Of a stretch of 64,000 bases of DNA, positions 1 to 9,269 are shown in pieces. The notes beneath the pieces were generated by a model. The model had not been told where the DNA came from. It was given only the letters and a program-made list of their open reading frames with translations, and ran no database searches. The DNA comes from Sandaracinaceae bacterium. GTDB taxonomy: Bacteria > Myxococcota_A > Polyangia > Polyangiales > Houyiibacteriaceae. The stretch covers positions 62,001 through 126,000 of the forward strand of contig JADJJE010000008.1 in assembly GCA_016706685.1 (NCBI GenBank). The letters are read 5' to 3'. Numbering within the stretch: position 1 is the first letter of the stretch; the number at the start of each line of letters is the position of its first letter. A program made the position numbers and the translations under genes.

Positions 1-1
1 G

Positions 2-1108
2 TCGCTGCCGTGCGACCGTCGCTACCGGCTGCGCTTCAACGTGGTGGTGCGCCCGGGCGCCACGCTGACCATCGCCCCCGGGACCACGTTGGTGGGGGAC
101 CACGAGACCAAGGGCACGCTCGTGATCATGCCCGGGGCGCGCTTGATCGCGGACGGCACGCGCGACCTGCCCATCGTGTTCACCAGCGAGCGGGAGCCGT
201 CCGAGCGGCGCGCCGGAGACTGGGGCGGCGTGGTGCTCATGGGGCGCGCGCCCACCAACCTGCGCGGCGCCGAGGGGCAGAGCGTGCGCGGTCGCGTCGA
301 GGGCCTGCTGCGCGATGGCGAGTACGGCGGCGACGACCCGACGGACAGCAGCGGCGTGCTGCGCTTCGTGCGCATCGAGTACCCCGGCATCGCCATCGCG
401 CCCAACAACGAGCTGAACGGGCTGACGCTGGCGGGGGTGGGGCGCGGCACGGTCATCGAGCACGTGTACGTGCGCAACACGGTGGACGACTGCTTCGAGT
501 TCTTCGGAGGCACGGTGGACGCACGCTATTTGGTGTGCGAGTCGCCCGGCGACGACGGCGTGGATTGGGACTTCGGCTACACGGGGCGCATCCAGTTCGT
601 GGTGGTCATGGACGACCCGCTCGGCTCCGGCGGGACCAGCGCGCTCGAGGGAGACAACGATCCCAACGGGTCGCTGTACGAGCCGCGGAGCGCGCCGACC
701 ATCTTCAACGCGACCCTCTGCGGGAGCGGTGGTCACGGGGAGCGCGTGACGCGCGGGATGCACTTGCGGCGCGCCACCCGGCTGACACTGGGCAACAGCC
801 TGGTCACGGGCTTCCACGTGGGCCGCGAGGATCTGGGTGAGAGCGTGGAGGCGCGGCTGCTCGGCACGGCGTTCTTCGGACAGCGCCAAGCGGACTACAC
901 GGCCTCGGAGGCCCCAGCCACATCGCTCGAGGTGGGGGTGGTCGCGTGTCGCAGCGGCTTGGCCGCCGTGCGCCCGCGCGAGGCGCTGATCGGTGGCGCC
1001 GTCACGCCGCCGCGCGATGCGTTCTTCGACGCCGAGGCCCGCTACCTGGGCGCGTTCCGCGATGCTAGCGATGGCTGGGCCACGGGTGCGTGGGCCACCG
1101 CACGCTAG
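2..1108 (+). CDS. beta-helix-like surface/lipoprotein, 5' end outside window
   Basis: The open frame enters from the left edge, so the N-terminus (probably a lipoprotein signal) is missing. About 368 residues remain. They show a pattern known from secreted right-handed beta-helix proteins of myxobacteria and Bacteroidetes: a start such as VRPGATLTIAPGTTL, then 'GTLVIMPGARLIADGT', 'PIVFTS', 'GDWGGVVLMGRAPTN', 'YGGDDPTDSSGVLRFVRIEY' and 'FEFFGGTVDARYLV'. The stacked GT/LV repeats fit parallel beta-helix coils, and the end (GAFRDASDGWATGAW) resembles this family's C-terminus. No catalytic residues are apparent. A structural or carbohydrate-contacting surface role is inferred; the substrate is unknown. 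Confidence 0.7.
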   Translation, partial: SLPCDRRYRLRFNVVVRPGATLTIAPGTTLVGDHETKGTLVIMPGARLIADGTRDLPIVFTSEREPSERRAGDWGGVVLMGRAPTNLRGAEGQSVRGRVEGLLRDGEYGGDDPTDSSGVLRFVRIEYPGIAIAPNNELNGLTLAGVGRGTVIEHVYVRNTVDDCFEFFGGTVDARYLVCESPGDDGVDWDFGYTGRIQFVVVMDDPLGSGGTSALEGDNDPNGSLYEPRSAPTIFNATLCGSGGHGERVTRGMHLRRATRLTLGNSLVTGFHVGREDLGESVEARLLGTAFFGQRQADYTASEAPATSLEVGVVACRSGLAAVRPREALIGGAVTPPRDAFFDAEARYLGAFRDASDGWATGAWATAR

Positions 1109-1141
1109 CGGTTGGCTCACCAGGCCCTGTATAACCAACGT

Positions 1142-1876
1142 GTGACACAAACCTCGATCCACCTCCCCACCACGCTCACCCTCGACCAGTACCGCACCGT
1201 GGCCGAGTGTGTGGTGCGCGTGCTGCGGGACTCGAACCGCACCGAAGACATCATCACCGCCGAGGAGCTCACCGCCCAGGCGCAGCTGGTGTATCTGCAG
1301 ACCAGCGGGGTGATGCAGACGGGCGATGGCCCCGACCTGATGCGCGAGCGCCCCGACTTCGTGAACGTGGACATGGACGCGCTGCGTGCCCTGCCGCCCG
1401 AGACGCTGGGCGGTGCGCTGGCGCGCTTCTTCGACGCGAACGGGCTCGACACCAAGCTCTATGGCGTGCCCACGCTCTACACGAGCGACCCGGAGCGCGC
1501 GTACCTGATGCGGCGCATTCGGCAGTGCCACGACCTCTGGCACGTGCTCACGGGCTTCACCATCGCAGGGCACGACGAAATCCTGCTGCACGCCTTCCAG
1601 CTCGCCCAGACGGGCATGCCCAGCTCGGTGGCGCTGATGGCGCTCGGGTCGCTGAAGCACATGCTGCTGGAGGCGCGCTTCGGCGCGCTGCGCACGGGGC
1701 TGCTGGCCGCCTACCGCCGGGGCCGCGCCGCCGAGCCGCTGCTGCCGGTGTACTGGGAGCGCTACTTCGAGGAGCCGCTCGACAGCGTGCGCGCGCGCTA
1801 CGGCATCCGCGCGTGGAGCCGCGCCGATCACGAGGCCACGCGGCCGTTTCGCCTGGTAGGCCCGGTGGCGGCCTAG
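1142..1876 (+). CDS. Coq4-family protein (ubiquinone biosynthesis COQ4-like)
   Basis: A 244-residue protein. The metal-binding signature of Coq4, HDxxH-x11-E, is complete: His130-Asp131, His134 and Glu146 (HDLWHVLTGF followed by GHDE). In eukaryotes Coq4 organises the ubiquinone biosynthesis complex and has been linked to C1 decarboxylation/hydroxylation of the ring; bacterial members are less well studied. I chose the GTG at 1142 over a TTG 30 bases upstream because it gives the usual short N-terminus; no strong Shine-Dalgarno supports either. No other quinone gene is adjacent. The family is clear; its exact substrate here is inferred. Confidence 0.8.
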   Translation: MTQTSIHLPTTLTLDQYRTVAECVVRVLRDSNRTEDIITAEELTAQAQLVYLQTSGVMQTGDGPDLMRERPDFVNVDMDALRALPPETLGGALARFFDANGLDTKLYGVPTLYTSDPERAYLMRRIRQCHDLWHVLTGFTIAGHDEILLHAFQLAQTGMPSSVALMALGSLKHMLLEARFGALRTGLLAAYRRGRAAEPLLPVYWERYFEEPLDSVRARYGIRAWSRADHEATRPFRLVGPVAA

Positions 1877-1878
1877 GG

Positions 1879-2718
1879 GTGCGTGGGTGGGGGTGCGCCT
1901 TGGCAGCGGGGCTGCTGGCTGCGGGGCTGGGCTGCGCCACGCCCGAGCCGCTGCTGGCTGCCGCCACCGTGACGCCCGGTGAGCGCTGGGCGGGGGATGC
2001 GCAGCGCGCCTACCGCGTGCACTCCACCAACGGCGGGCGCTTCGTGGAGCTGCAGCCCACTGCGGGTGCTGTGGAAGCCACTGGCCTCGAGTCGCGGGTG
2101 AGCTCCGGCGACCCGCGCGTGTTCTTCGTGGTCCACCCGCAGGCCACCGTGGATGCCCGCTCGCCGCAGGTGTTCACGCTGCTGAACCGCGCCGGCGAGG
2201 CCTGCGTGGTGGAGGTGGTGCGCGCCGTGGTGCTCGAGCGGCGTCTCCATGAACCTCCCGAGCAAGCCCCCGACCCCGTCACGCCTGCCCCCGCGGCGCT
2301 GGCGCTCGAGGTGGACCCCGCCGGCTGCGGGTCGGCCGAGGTGGCGCTTCCGGGAGCCCACCCGAGGGCCCGCCTCGAGCCCGTGCCGCTGCGGCGCGGA
2401 TCGCGCGAGGTGCTCGAAGGGGTGACGCCCGAGACGATGCTGCGGGCCACCCTGACCTTCGCGCCCAGCCCGGGTGGCGGCTGCCCAGGGCTGCCCGCCA
2501 CCCTGCGCTTCGACTGGGACGACGTGCGCCACGTGAGCCTGCGCGTGGAGCAGCACGTGATCGAGCTGTTCCTGCTGCACACCGGCGTGGAGTCCCTGGT
2601 GTGGGTGGGCCACGTGGGCGAGACCGCGGTCTACAGCCTGAGCGAGGGCACCCGCGTGGAGACCATCGCCGAGACGCGCGACGTGGGGCTGGGGGCCGGC
2701 TGCACCGCCGGACGGTGA
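1879..2718 (+). CDS. hypothetical exported protein, possible lipoprotein
   Basis: A 279-residue protein starting at a GTG two bases after the coq4-like stop, so the two are probably co-transcribed. The N-terminus is a short hydrophobic Ala/Leu/Gly stretch ending in GLGC at about residue 24, a poor but possible lipobox. The mature part is acidic to neutral, with several Cys residues and a Pro-rich segment near residue 135 (EPPEQAPDPVTPAPAA). I do not recognise a family. Codon use is typical of the neighbourhood. Likely periplasmic or outer-membrane attached; function unknown. Confidence 0.6.
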   Translation: MRGWGCALAAGLLAAGLGCATPEPLLAAATVTPGERWAGDAQRAYRVHSTNGGRFVELQPTAGAVEATGLESRVSSGDPRVFFVVHPQATVDARSPQVFTLLNRAGEACVVEVVRAVVLERRLHEPPEQAPDPVTPAPAALALEVDPAGCGSAEVALPGAHPRARLEPVPLRRGSREVLEGVTPETMLRATLTFAPSPGGGCPGLPATLRFDWDDVRHVSLRVEQHVIELFLLHTGVESLVWVGHVGETAVYSLSEGTRVETIAETRDVGLGAGCTAGR

Positions 2719-2732
2719 CCCGCAACACCATC

Positions 2733-2753
2733 CCGTATACGGCGCGAATACGG
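2733..2753. promoter_or_regulatory. inverted repeat upstream of lipoprotein operon
   Basis: CCGTAT at 2733-2738 and ATACGG at 2748-2753 form an inverted repeat about 70 bases before the start at 2821. The inner CCGTATACGG is itself palindromic. The GTAT/ATAC half-sites resemble the palindromes at 14937-15026. Operator or promoter role is inference only. Confidence 0.3.
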
Positions 2754-2820
2754 AATCGGGTGGGAGGCGCATCGGCAAGAGTGGGCACGGCGGTGATCTC
2801 GCGTAACCCTGGAAGGGCTT

Positions 2821-3849
2821 ATGCTTATCCGGTCCCACTCCTCCCCCTCCGTGCCCGCCCAGCTGCTCCTCTTCGCATGGCTGGGCGGGTGCGGGGGAAG
2901 CTCCTCGCCGGGCACGGGTGACCAAGGCCAGGGCCTGCCGGACGCCGGCCCGCACGAGCAGCGCTGGGAGCACTGCCCGCCGGCCAGCAGCTTCGTGGGC
3001 GAGTCGTCTTGGCCCATGACGGTCACGGCCACGAACGAAGCCATCTACTGCACGCGCGTGAGCGAGGGGCGGACGCTGCAAGAGGAGCTGGCTGCGAAGC
3101 GCCAGCTGCGCGTGGTGCCCGGCACCTACCGCCTCCCGGGCGCAGGCGACACGCACGCCTTTCGCCTGCCGCTGTGCGTGGCCCTCGCGAACGGCCCGGG
3201 GCCCACGTCCACCGGCGCGGCGGGAACGCTCACGCACACCTCGAGCGTCTACGAGGGAGACACGTACCACCAGCTGCACTTCCAGCAGGCACTCACCAGC
3301 GGTAGCGCCTCGGGAGACTTCTCGCCGGTGCAGGTGGGCAGTGTGTTCCCGAGCCCCGTGCTGGACGGCAGCCCGGTCGATCCGTTCGGTGGCAACGGCT
3401 TCACGTTCTTCTTCGAGCTGTGCGCGAGCGGCGACTGCACGCAGGGTGGCGCGCTCTACTTCGACTCCTGCACGCACGCGAACTCCACCCTCCACCAGCA
3501 CCACGTCACGCTCGAGGGCAGCGCCGAGGTGCACTTCGAGCTGCGCATCGGGCAGAGCCCCGCCAGCACCGAGCCGGCCGCCTTCGTGCGCGCCCACGGC
3601 GAGTTCGAGGGTGTGACCTTCGACCAGCGCGACTATTTCAAGTTGGTCTACAACCCGTCGCACCACCACTTCGAGCGGCAGTTCGCCGTGCTGTTCGACG
3701 CGCCCATCGACGGCGTGTGCGGCATCGAAGTGGAGGGCCTCGAGCCCTGGGACGACTACACGCCGGACACCGCGTATGCGGTGGACTGCGCGCTCGAGCG
3801 CCTGCGTGAGCTGGACGTGGTGGCGCACACCTGGGAGCGAGAAGAATGA
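2821..3849 (+). CDS. hypothetical lipoprotein, first gene of operon
   Basis: A 342-residue protein with a signal peptide ending in a lipobox-like WLGGC at about residue 24, followed by a Ser/Gly/Asp linker. The rest is beta-rich with several Cys pairs (for example LCASGDC and FDSCTH) and a His-rich patch (LHQHH, PSHHHF) that could bind metal. No family recognised. It overlaps the next gene by ATGA (3846-3849), and that gene overlaps the one after by GTGA, so the three are translationally coupled. Probably outer-membrane or periplasmic; the His clusters are observed, metal binding is inferred. Confidence 0.65.
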   Translation: MLIRSHSSPSVPAQLLLFAWLGGCGGSSSPGTGDQGQGLPDAGPHEQRWEHCPPASSFVGESSWPMTVTATNEAIYCTRVSEGRTLQEELAAKRQLRVVPGTYRLPGAGDTHAFRLPLCVALANGPGPTSTGAAGTLTHTSSVYEGDTYHQLHFQQALTSGSASGDFSPVQVGSVFPSPVLDGSPVDPFGGNGFTFFFELCASGDCTQGGALYFDSCTHANSTLHQHHVTLEGSAEVHFELRIGQSPASTEPAAFVRAHGEFEGVTFDQRDYFKLVYNPSHHHFERQFAVLFDAPIDGVCGIEVEGLEPWDDYTPDTAYAVDCALERLRELDVVAHTWEREE

Positions 3850-4388
3850 CGCTGCCCCGCGCGCTGCTCGGTCTGACACTGCTGCTGGCACACGCGGGCT
3901 GCAGCGAAGCGCACAGCACCGGAGACGCCGGAAACGGCGACGCTGGCGAGCTGACGCTGGACTCGTGCTTCGCGGGCATCGCCCCCACCGGCGACGCCCC
4001 GTGGGTGGGCACGCAGAGCTTCGAGAACGACGATGGCAGCGTCCGCGTGCGCCTGGCCCGTCAGCCGGGGGACCGTCCGTCCGTCGGCGAGACCTATGCC
4101 TACGACATGGTGCGCTTCGGCATCGAGCGTGATGGCGTGGTGGAGTGCATCACCGACCAGGACGCGCTGGCGTACGACTTCGGGCACCACAACTGGAACG
4201 ACACGGCCACGGCCGAGGGCAACGGGACCTACGTGGTGACCATGCGCTTCGACGTGGCGGCCGAGCCAGCGGTGTGGGTGGACGCCCTGCAGATCAACGA
4301 AGCCGCCCCCATGACCCTGCACGCCACGGCGTGTGACGCGACCCCCTTGGATCTCAACCACTGCTTGCTGCGAAACATGTTCCCGTGA
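3846..4388 (+). CDS. small hypothetical lipoprotein
   Basis: 180 residues with a clear signal peptide (TLPRALLGLTLLLAHAGC), Cys19 as probable lipidation site, then a Gly/Asp linker and a compact domain of about 150 residues with a few Cys. The start ATG overlaps the upstream stop (ATGA) and the stop overlaps the downstream GTG. Middle gene of the operon; probably works with the ATP-grasp-containing protein encoded next. No known domain recognised. Confidence 0.65.
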   Translation: MTLPRALLGLTLLLAHAGCSEAHSTGDAGNGDAGELTLDSCFAGIAPTGDAPWVGTQSFENDDGSVRVRLARQPGDRPSVGETYAYDMVRFGIERDGVVECITDQDALAYDFGHHNWNDTATAEGNGTYVVTMRFDVAAEPAVWVDALQINEAAPMTLHATACDATPLDLNHCLLRNMFP

Positions 4389-6595
4389 CCCACGAACACC
4401 CTGCCCCTCGACGTGCCGCGCTCGTCGCTCCCGCGCTCCTCGCCCCTGCGTTGCTGCTGGGGCTGTGGCTCGGCGGCTGCGGCGACTCGAACGGCAGCCC
4501 AAACCCCGACGGTGGCCCCGCGCCCATGGACGGCGCCATCGAGGGCCCCGACTACCTCGAGCAGATCGACACGCGCGCCCAGTACGACAGCCTCGCGGCC
4601 GACGGGGTGGTGAAGTACCTGACCATCGTGGACGGGCGCGAGCCGCTGGTGCCGGACGCCGACTGCCTGTTCCAGAACTCGCGGCGCTTTCCGTTCCACG
4701 CCCAGTTCCTGCGGACCGTCTTCCCCGCGTTCAGCGACCTCAGCTTCGACACCTACGTGAACTTCGTGCTGCGCAACGCCACGCGGCGCGCGTGGGGTGG
4801 GGCCATCGAGCGGCGCGACCGCATCACGCACCCGCTCAGCGGCGCGCCGGGCATCTACATCTACTACGCGTATCAAGAGCGCGAGCCCGACGAGAACCTG
4901 ACCGTCGCGCAGATCGTGGAGCTGGACCGCCGCCTCAAGGCCTGTGCGCCGCTCACGGCCAGCTCGCTGGTGTTCGTGCCCAGCATCCTCGAGCAGGAGA
5001 ACCACATCCGCCCGCTGGTGGGCGAGCTCAACGCCGCCGGCGTGGCCGTGCGCTTCCCGGCCGACCTGGTGGAGCGCGAGTACGAGGCCTACAGCGTGGG
5101 GGAGAGCTACGGCTACCTGCACGTGGTGCCAGCCGGCACGGCGGTGCCCGAGGACTACGGCTCGCGCGACGTGCTGGTGCTCGAGGCCGCGCCGCCCGAC
5201 CTGACCACGCTGGCGGGCATGATCTCCACGCTGCCGCAGAGCTCGCTGAGCCACTCCAACCTGCGCCTGCGCGAGCGCGGGCTGCCCAACGTCATGCTCA
5301 CCAGCGCGTACACGGACAGCCGCGTGCAGGCGCTCGAAGACCAGCTGGTGCACGTGGTGGCCACCGAGACCGAGCTGACCCTCGAGTCGGCGACACTGGC
5401 CGAGGCGCAGGCCTACTGGGACGCGCACAGCCCCATGGTGGGCCCCGTCACGAGCGACCTCACGGTGACCGCGCTCGAGGGCATGGACACGCTCACCCAC
5501 GAGGACGCCATCGCCTACGGCGCGAAGGCCGCGAATCTGGGCGAGCTGCACGCCATCCTGCCGGCGGCGAATCGTGTGGAAGGCTTCGGCATCCCGTTCA
5601 GCGCCTACCGCGACTTCATCGAGCACAACAACATCGACGCGGACATCACCGCGCTCTTGGCCGACCCGCAGGTGGACACCGACCGGGGCTACCGCGACGA
5701 CGCCCTCGACAATCTGCGCGACGCCATCCGCGACGGCGCGCTGCAGCCCGGCTTCTTCGCGGCGCTCGAGGCGCGCCTGCGCGAGGTCTACGGCAACGGG
5801 GTCGAGACGCAGTTCATCCGCTTCCGCTCCAGCACCAACGCCGAGGACCTGGACGAGTTCAGCGGCGCGGGGCTGTACGACTCGAAGACGGGCTGCCTGG
5901 GCGACGACCTCGACGGCGACGCCACCGGCCCGTCGCGCTGCCTGAGCGCCGCGCACCGCGAGTGGATCGAGGCCGAGCTGGTGCGGCGCCGCGCTGAGCA
6001 GACCGCCCACCCCGAGCGCTGGTGGCTGGCGGCCATCATCGCGGACCTCGAGGACGACCTGGTGGACGAGAAGCCCATCGCCGAGGCCCTGGTGAAGGTC
6101 TGGCGCAGCCTCTGGAACCTGCGCGCCTACGACGAGCGCGAGTACTACGGCATCCCGCACACCGACGTGTACATGGGCATCGCCGTGCAGCCCACCTTCG
6201 TGCTCGAGCGCCAGGAGTCGGTGGCCATCACCAACCTGCGGCCCGACGCGGGCGACCCGGTCTACCGCGTGGTCTCGCAGCTGGGCGAGGTGGGCATCGT
6301 GCGGCCCATCGACCCGGGTGCCGTGCCCGAGACGCTCACCTTCCGGCGCAGCGGCAACAGCGCCACGAGCGTGCAGGTGGTGGTGCCGTCGTCGCTGTCG
6401 CCCGGCGCGGCCGCGCTCTACAGCCCCGCCGAGACCACCACGCTGGCCTCGCTGCTCTTCACCGTGCACGACCACTTCGCCACGAACGTGTACCCGGACA
6501 TCACCGACCTGCGCCTCGACATCGAGATCGAGGTGACGTCCGACGACCGCATCGTGATCAAGCAGGCGCGCCCGTACCTGGCCGTGGAGCCGTAG
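4385..6595 (+). CDS. exported lipoprotein with PEP-synthase/PPDK ATP-binding domain
   Basis: A 736-residue protein with a signal peptide and lipobox (WLGGC at about residue 32), an Asp/Gly/Pro linker, an N-terminal region of about 330 residues of unknown fold, then a region resembling the pyruvate phosphate dikinase/PEP synthase ATP-grasp domain (PPDK_N). Landmarks are AKAANLGEL near residue 382, GFGIPFSAYRDF, and RFRSSTNAEDLDEFSGAG near residue 480, which matches the family's VRSSATAEDL region. The phosphohistidine and PEP-binding domains are absent. Classical members act in the cytoplasm with ATP, whereas this one carries an export signal, so the role is unclear. GTG start overlaps the preceding stop. 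Confidence 0.75.
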   Translation: MTHEHPAPRRAALVAPALLAPALLLGLWLGGCGDSNGSPNPDGGPAPMDGAIEGPDYLEQIDTRAQYDSLAADGVVKYLTIVDGREPLVPDADCLFQNSRRFPFHAQFLRTVFPAFSDLSFDTYVNFVLRNATRRAWGGAIERRDRITHPLSGAPGIYIYYAYQEREPDENLTVAQIVELDRRLKACAPLTASSLVFVPSILEQENHIRPLVGELNAAGVAVRFPADLVEREYEAYSVGESYGYLHVVPAGTAVPEDYGSRDVLVLEAAPPDLTTLAGMISTLPQSSLSHSNLRLRERGLPNVMLTSAYTDSRVQALEDQLVHVVATETELTLESATLAEAQAYWDAHSPMVGPVTSDLTVTALEGMDTLTHEDAIAYGAKAANLGELHAILPAANRVEGFGIPFSAYRDFIEHNNIDADITALLADPQVDTDRGYRDDALDNLRDAIRDGALQPGFFAALEARLREVYGNGVETQFIRFRSSTNAEDLDEFSGAGLYDSKTGCLGDDLDGDATGPSRCLSAAHREWIEAELVRRRAEQTAHPERWWLAAIIADLEDDLVDEKPIAEALVKVWRSLWNLRAYDEREYYGIPHTDVYMGIAVQPTFVLERQESVAITNLRPDAGDPVYRVVSQLGEVGIVRPIDPGAVPETLTFRRSGNSATSVQVVVPSSLSPGAAALYSPAETTTLASLLFTVHDHFATNVYPDITDLRLDIEIEVTSDDRIVIKQARPYLAVEP

Positions 6596-6621
6596 CGTCT
6601 GTCCGCCACGGGATCGTCGCG

Positions 6622-7539
6622 TCAGAGGAACCCCCGGGCTAGGGCCCACTGCTCGAACTCCGCTCTCGCCCACGTTCTGGAGAGCAGCGTGGTCAAGGCG
6701 CCAACGGGCGAACCCTTGACCGTCGGGGGGGCATCAGCATCGGGAACGTGAAGGAGGACCTCGTCTCCCAGCGACACCGGAAGAGCAAGGTCACCCTGCA
6801 CGTCGTTCGCGACGCGCCCCGCGAACTGGAGGGTCGGGTATTGAACGGGGTCGTCCCACGTGGCCACGAGCTGGTCGTAGTCGACCTTCGAGACCTCCAC
6901 CCAAAGGCCGATGCACCACGCCCCGTAGCCCTCGACCGGTACGGGCAGGAGGCAGCGAACGAAGAACCGCTCGCCGTCGAGAACCGCGAAGTTTCGTCGG
7001 GTCTCCCCACGCGATTTCTCGTCTGCGCCGAGCGAGAAGATGACGTCTGGGGCCTGAAAACTCTTCTCGAGAGGCACGGAGGAGTCGCCGCACTGCACGC
7101 GATGAAGGAACCCGCGAAGGGAGCGATCCTGTTGAAACGCCTCGTCCAACACCTCGAAGGCCGTCGCCTTCCATGGGTGCTGACGCGCCTGCTCGCGGGC
7201 AAGCTTGGTCCCGACGATGTCAGCGGTGCCCCACGCCGACTCTGCGGCGTCGCCGAGCATCACCTCGTACGACTTGGTCGTCGGACGAACGCGGCAGTAG
7301 AACGCGACCCGCTCCGACGCGACGCTGCCTTCACCCCATTCGCCAAGAGACACGAGCATGGCGATCTCTTCGTGCGCGTCGTGGTTCGAGTACGCAGCGT
7401 AGTAGATGGCGAAGGCGTCACCCGCGCGGTGCACGAAACGCGTGAGCCTGACGGTCAGGCCACCGCAGCACTCGCAGCGAGACGCTGTGGGCTCGGAGAA
7501 CTCGATCTCGTAGCGACTGGACATCGGCACGGTAGCCAT
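6622..7539 (-). CDS. DUF2199 domain-containing protein
   Basis: 305 residues. The C-terminal 170 (from about FSLGADEKSRGETRRNFAVL) fit DUF2199, a family with a conserved RCLLPVPVEGYGAWCIGLWVE region. The N-terminal part has a CECC motif near residue 20 and an aromatic strand (AIYYAAYSNHD) and may be a separate small domain. The start at 7539 is preceded by GGAG with 9-base spacing; a second ATG lies 15 bases in. Divergently arranged with glpD. Cytoplasmic; function of the family unknown. Confidence 0.65.
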   Translation of the reverse strand: MATVPMSSRYEIEFSEPTASRCECCGGLTVRLTRFVHRAGDAFAIYYAAYSNHDAHEEIAMLVSLGEWGEGSVASERVAFYCRVRPTTKSYEVMLGDAAESAWGTADIVGTKLAREQARQHPWKATAFEVLDEAFQQDRSLRGFLHRVQCGDSSVPLEKSFQAPDVIFSLGADEKSRGETRRNFAVLDGERFFVRCLLPVPVEGYGAWCIGLWVEVSKVDYDQLVATWDDPVQYPTLQFAGRVANDVQGDLALPVSLGDEVLLHVPDADAPPTVKGSPVGALTTLLSRTWARAEFEQWALARGFL

Positions 7540-7632
7540 ACCATGCGACTCCACCGACCGATACGGCGCTGCTTGCCCCGGCTCACTGCCGTTTCGGGCC
7601 GCTCGGAGTGTGGCAAGCTCACGCTCCCACGC

Positions 7633-9230
7633 ATGAAGAACGCCACCGAACCCTCCGCCCCGAGCCAACGCGCGGGCTGTCTCGAAGCCCTGACGCACCG
7701 CACCACCCCCTGGGACGTGCTGGTGGTGGGCGGCGGCATCACCGGCGCGGGTGTGGCCCGCGAGGCGGCGCGTCGAGGCCTGGCGGTGCTGCTGGTGGAG
7801 CAGCGCGACTTCGCGTGGGGCACGTCCAGCCGGTCGTCGAAGATGGTGCACGGTGGCCTGCGCTACCTGGCGCAGGGTGACTTCAAGCTCACACGGGACG
7901 CCCTGCGCGAGCGCGAGCGGCTGCTGCGCGAGGCGCCCACGCTGGTGACGCGAGCGGGCTACTTCTGGACCCATCGCAAGGGGCAGTCCCCGGGGCGCAT
8001 CGCGCTCGGGCTGGCGCTCGAGCTGTACGACCGCATGGCGGGCATCCGCGACCATCACTTCGTGCCGCGGCGGGAGTACCTGGAGCGCGTCCCCGGCCTC
8101 AACTCGGAAGGGCTGCAGGGGGCGACGTACTTCACGGACTCCCTCGTGGACGACGCGCGCCTGGTGCTGCGCGTGCTGGACGAGGCCCGCGCCGACGGGG
8201 CGCTGGCCATCAACTACATGCGCGTCACGGGGCTGCTGCACGAAGGCCCGCGCGTGGCCGGGGCGCGCATCGAGGACGTGGTCAGCGGAGCCAGCTTCGA
8301 GGTGCCTGCCCGCGTGGTGATCAACGCGACCGGTGCATGGGCCGACGGTCTGCGCGGGCAGCTGGTGCCCGAGACCAAGGTGCGCCCCCTGCGCGGCAGC
8401 CACCTGGTGTTCGCGCGCGAGCGGCTGCCCTTGAACGAGGTGGTGGGCTTCCTGCACCGCAAGGACAACCGTCCCGTGTTCGTCTACCCGTGGGGCGGCG
8501 CCACGGTGGTGGGCACCACCGACCTGGACCACCGCGCCCCGCTGAGCGACGAGCCACGCATCACGGAGGAGGAGCTCGCCTACCTGCTGGGCGGTGTGCA
8601 GCGCGAGTTCCCGCAGGCCGGGCTCGGGCGCGAGGACGTGGTCTCCACGTGGGCCGGCGTGCGCCCCGTGGTGGCCTCGGGCAAGGGCATCAGCCCGTCG
8701 AAGGAGCGCCGTGACCACGTGGTGTGGGACGACCGCGGGCTCATCACCGTGACGGGCGGGAAGCTCACCACCTTCCGCTCCATCGCGCTCGACGCGCTGG
8801 CCAAGGCGGCGCCGCACGTGCCGGGCCTCGAGCGCGCGACGACCGGGCGCCCACGTTCCGGCGAGTGGAGCGCCTGCCCGCGAGCACCCTGCCGCAGCCC
8901 GTGCTGGACCGTCTGGTGGGGCGCTACGGCCCCCTCGCGGCGCGCTTCGTGGCCGAGATGCCCGCGAGCGAGCTCGTTCCCATCGGCGGGACCGACACGC
9001 TGGTGGCGGACCTGCGCTGGGCCGCGCGGCACGAAGCCGTGGTGCGCCTCGAGGACCTCCTGCTGCGCCGCACGCGCCTCGGCATCGTGCTGCCCGACGG
9101 AGGCAGCGCGCAGGTGGAGCTCATCAAGCGCACCGTGCAGGCGGAGCTGGGGCTCAGCGACGACGCGTACGCGGAGGCGTGGAGCGCGTATCTGCAGCTC
9201 GTGCGCTCGTCCTACGGGCTGCCCGGGTAG
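7633..9230 (+). CDS. glpD: glycerol-3-phosphate dehydrogenase (GlpD/GlpO), frameshifted
   Basis: FAD-dependent oxidation of sn-glycerol-3-phosphate to dihydroxyacetone phosphate, feeding electrons to quinones. The dinucleotide motif VVGGGITGAGVAREAARRG lies near residue 30, followed by SSRSSKMVHGGLRYL (typical of GlpD), and YPWGGATVVGTTDLDH and TVTGGKLTTFR further on. Near 8845-8860 the frame changes: one base is missing relative to an intact gene, and the C-terminal domain (PTFRRVERLPASTLPQ to SSYGLPG) continues in another frame to the tag at 9228. Total length (about 532 residues) is normal. No glpF or glpK nearby. A sequencing indel is more likely than decay. Confidence 0.85.
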
Positions 9231-9269
9231 TACATCGCGTCGGAGGTCTCGGCCGGTTGCCGCCAGGGG

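Noticed and set aside
4229..6673. Very long open reading frame on the minus strand opposite the ATP-grasp lipoprotein
   Set aside because: It is antisense to a real gene, has His/Arg/Val-rich low-complexity composition typical of GC-biased shadow frames, and shows no domain.
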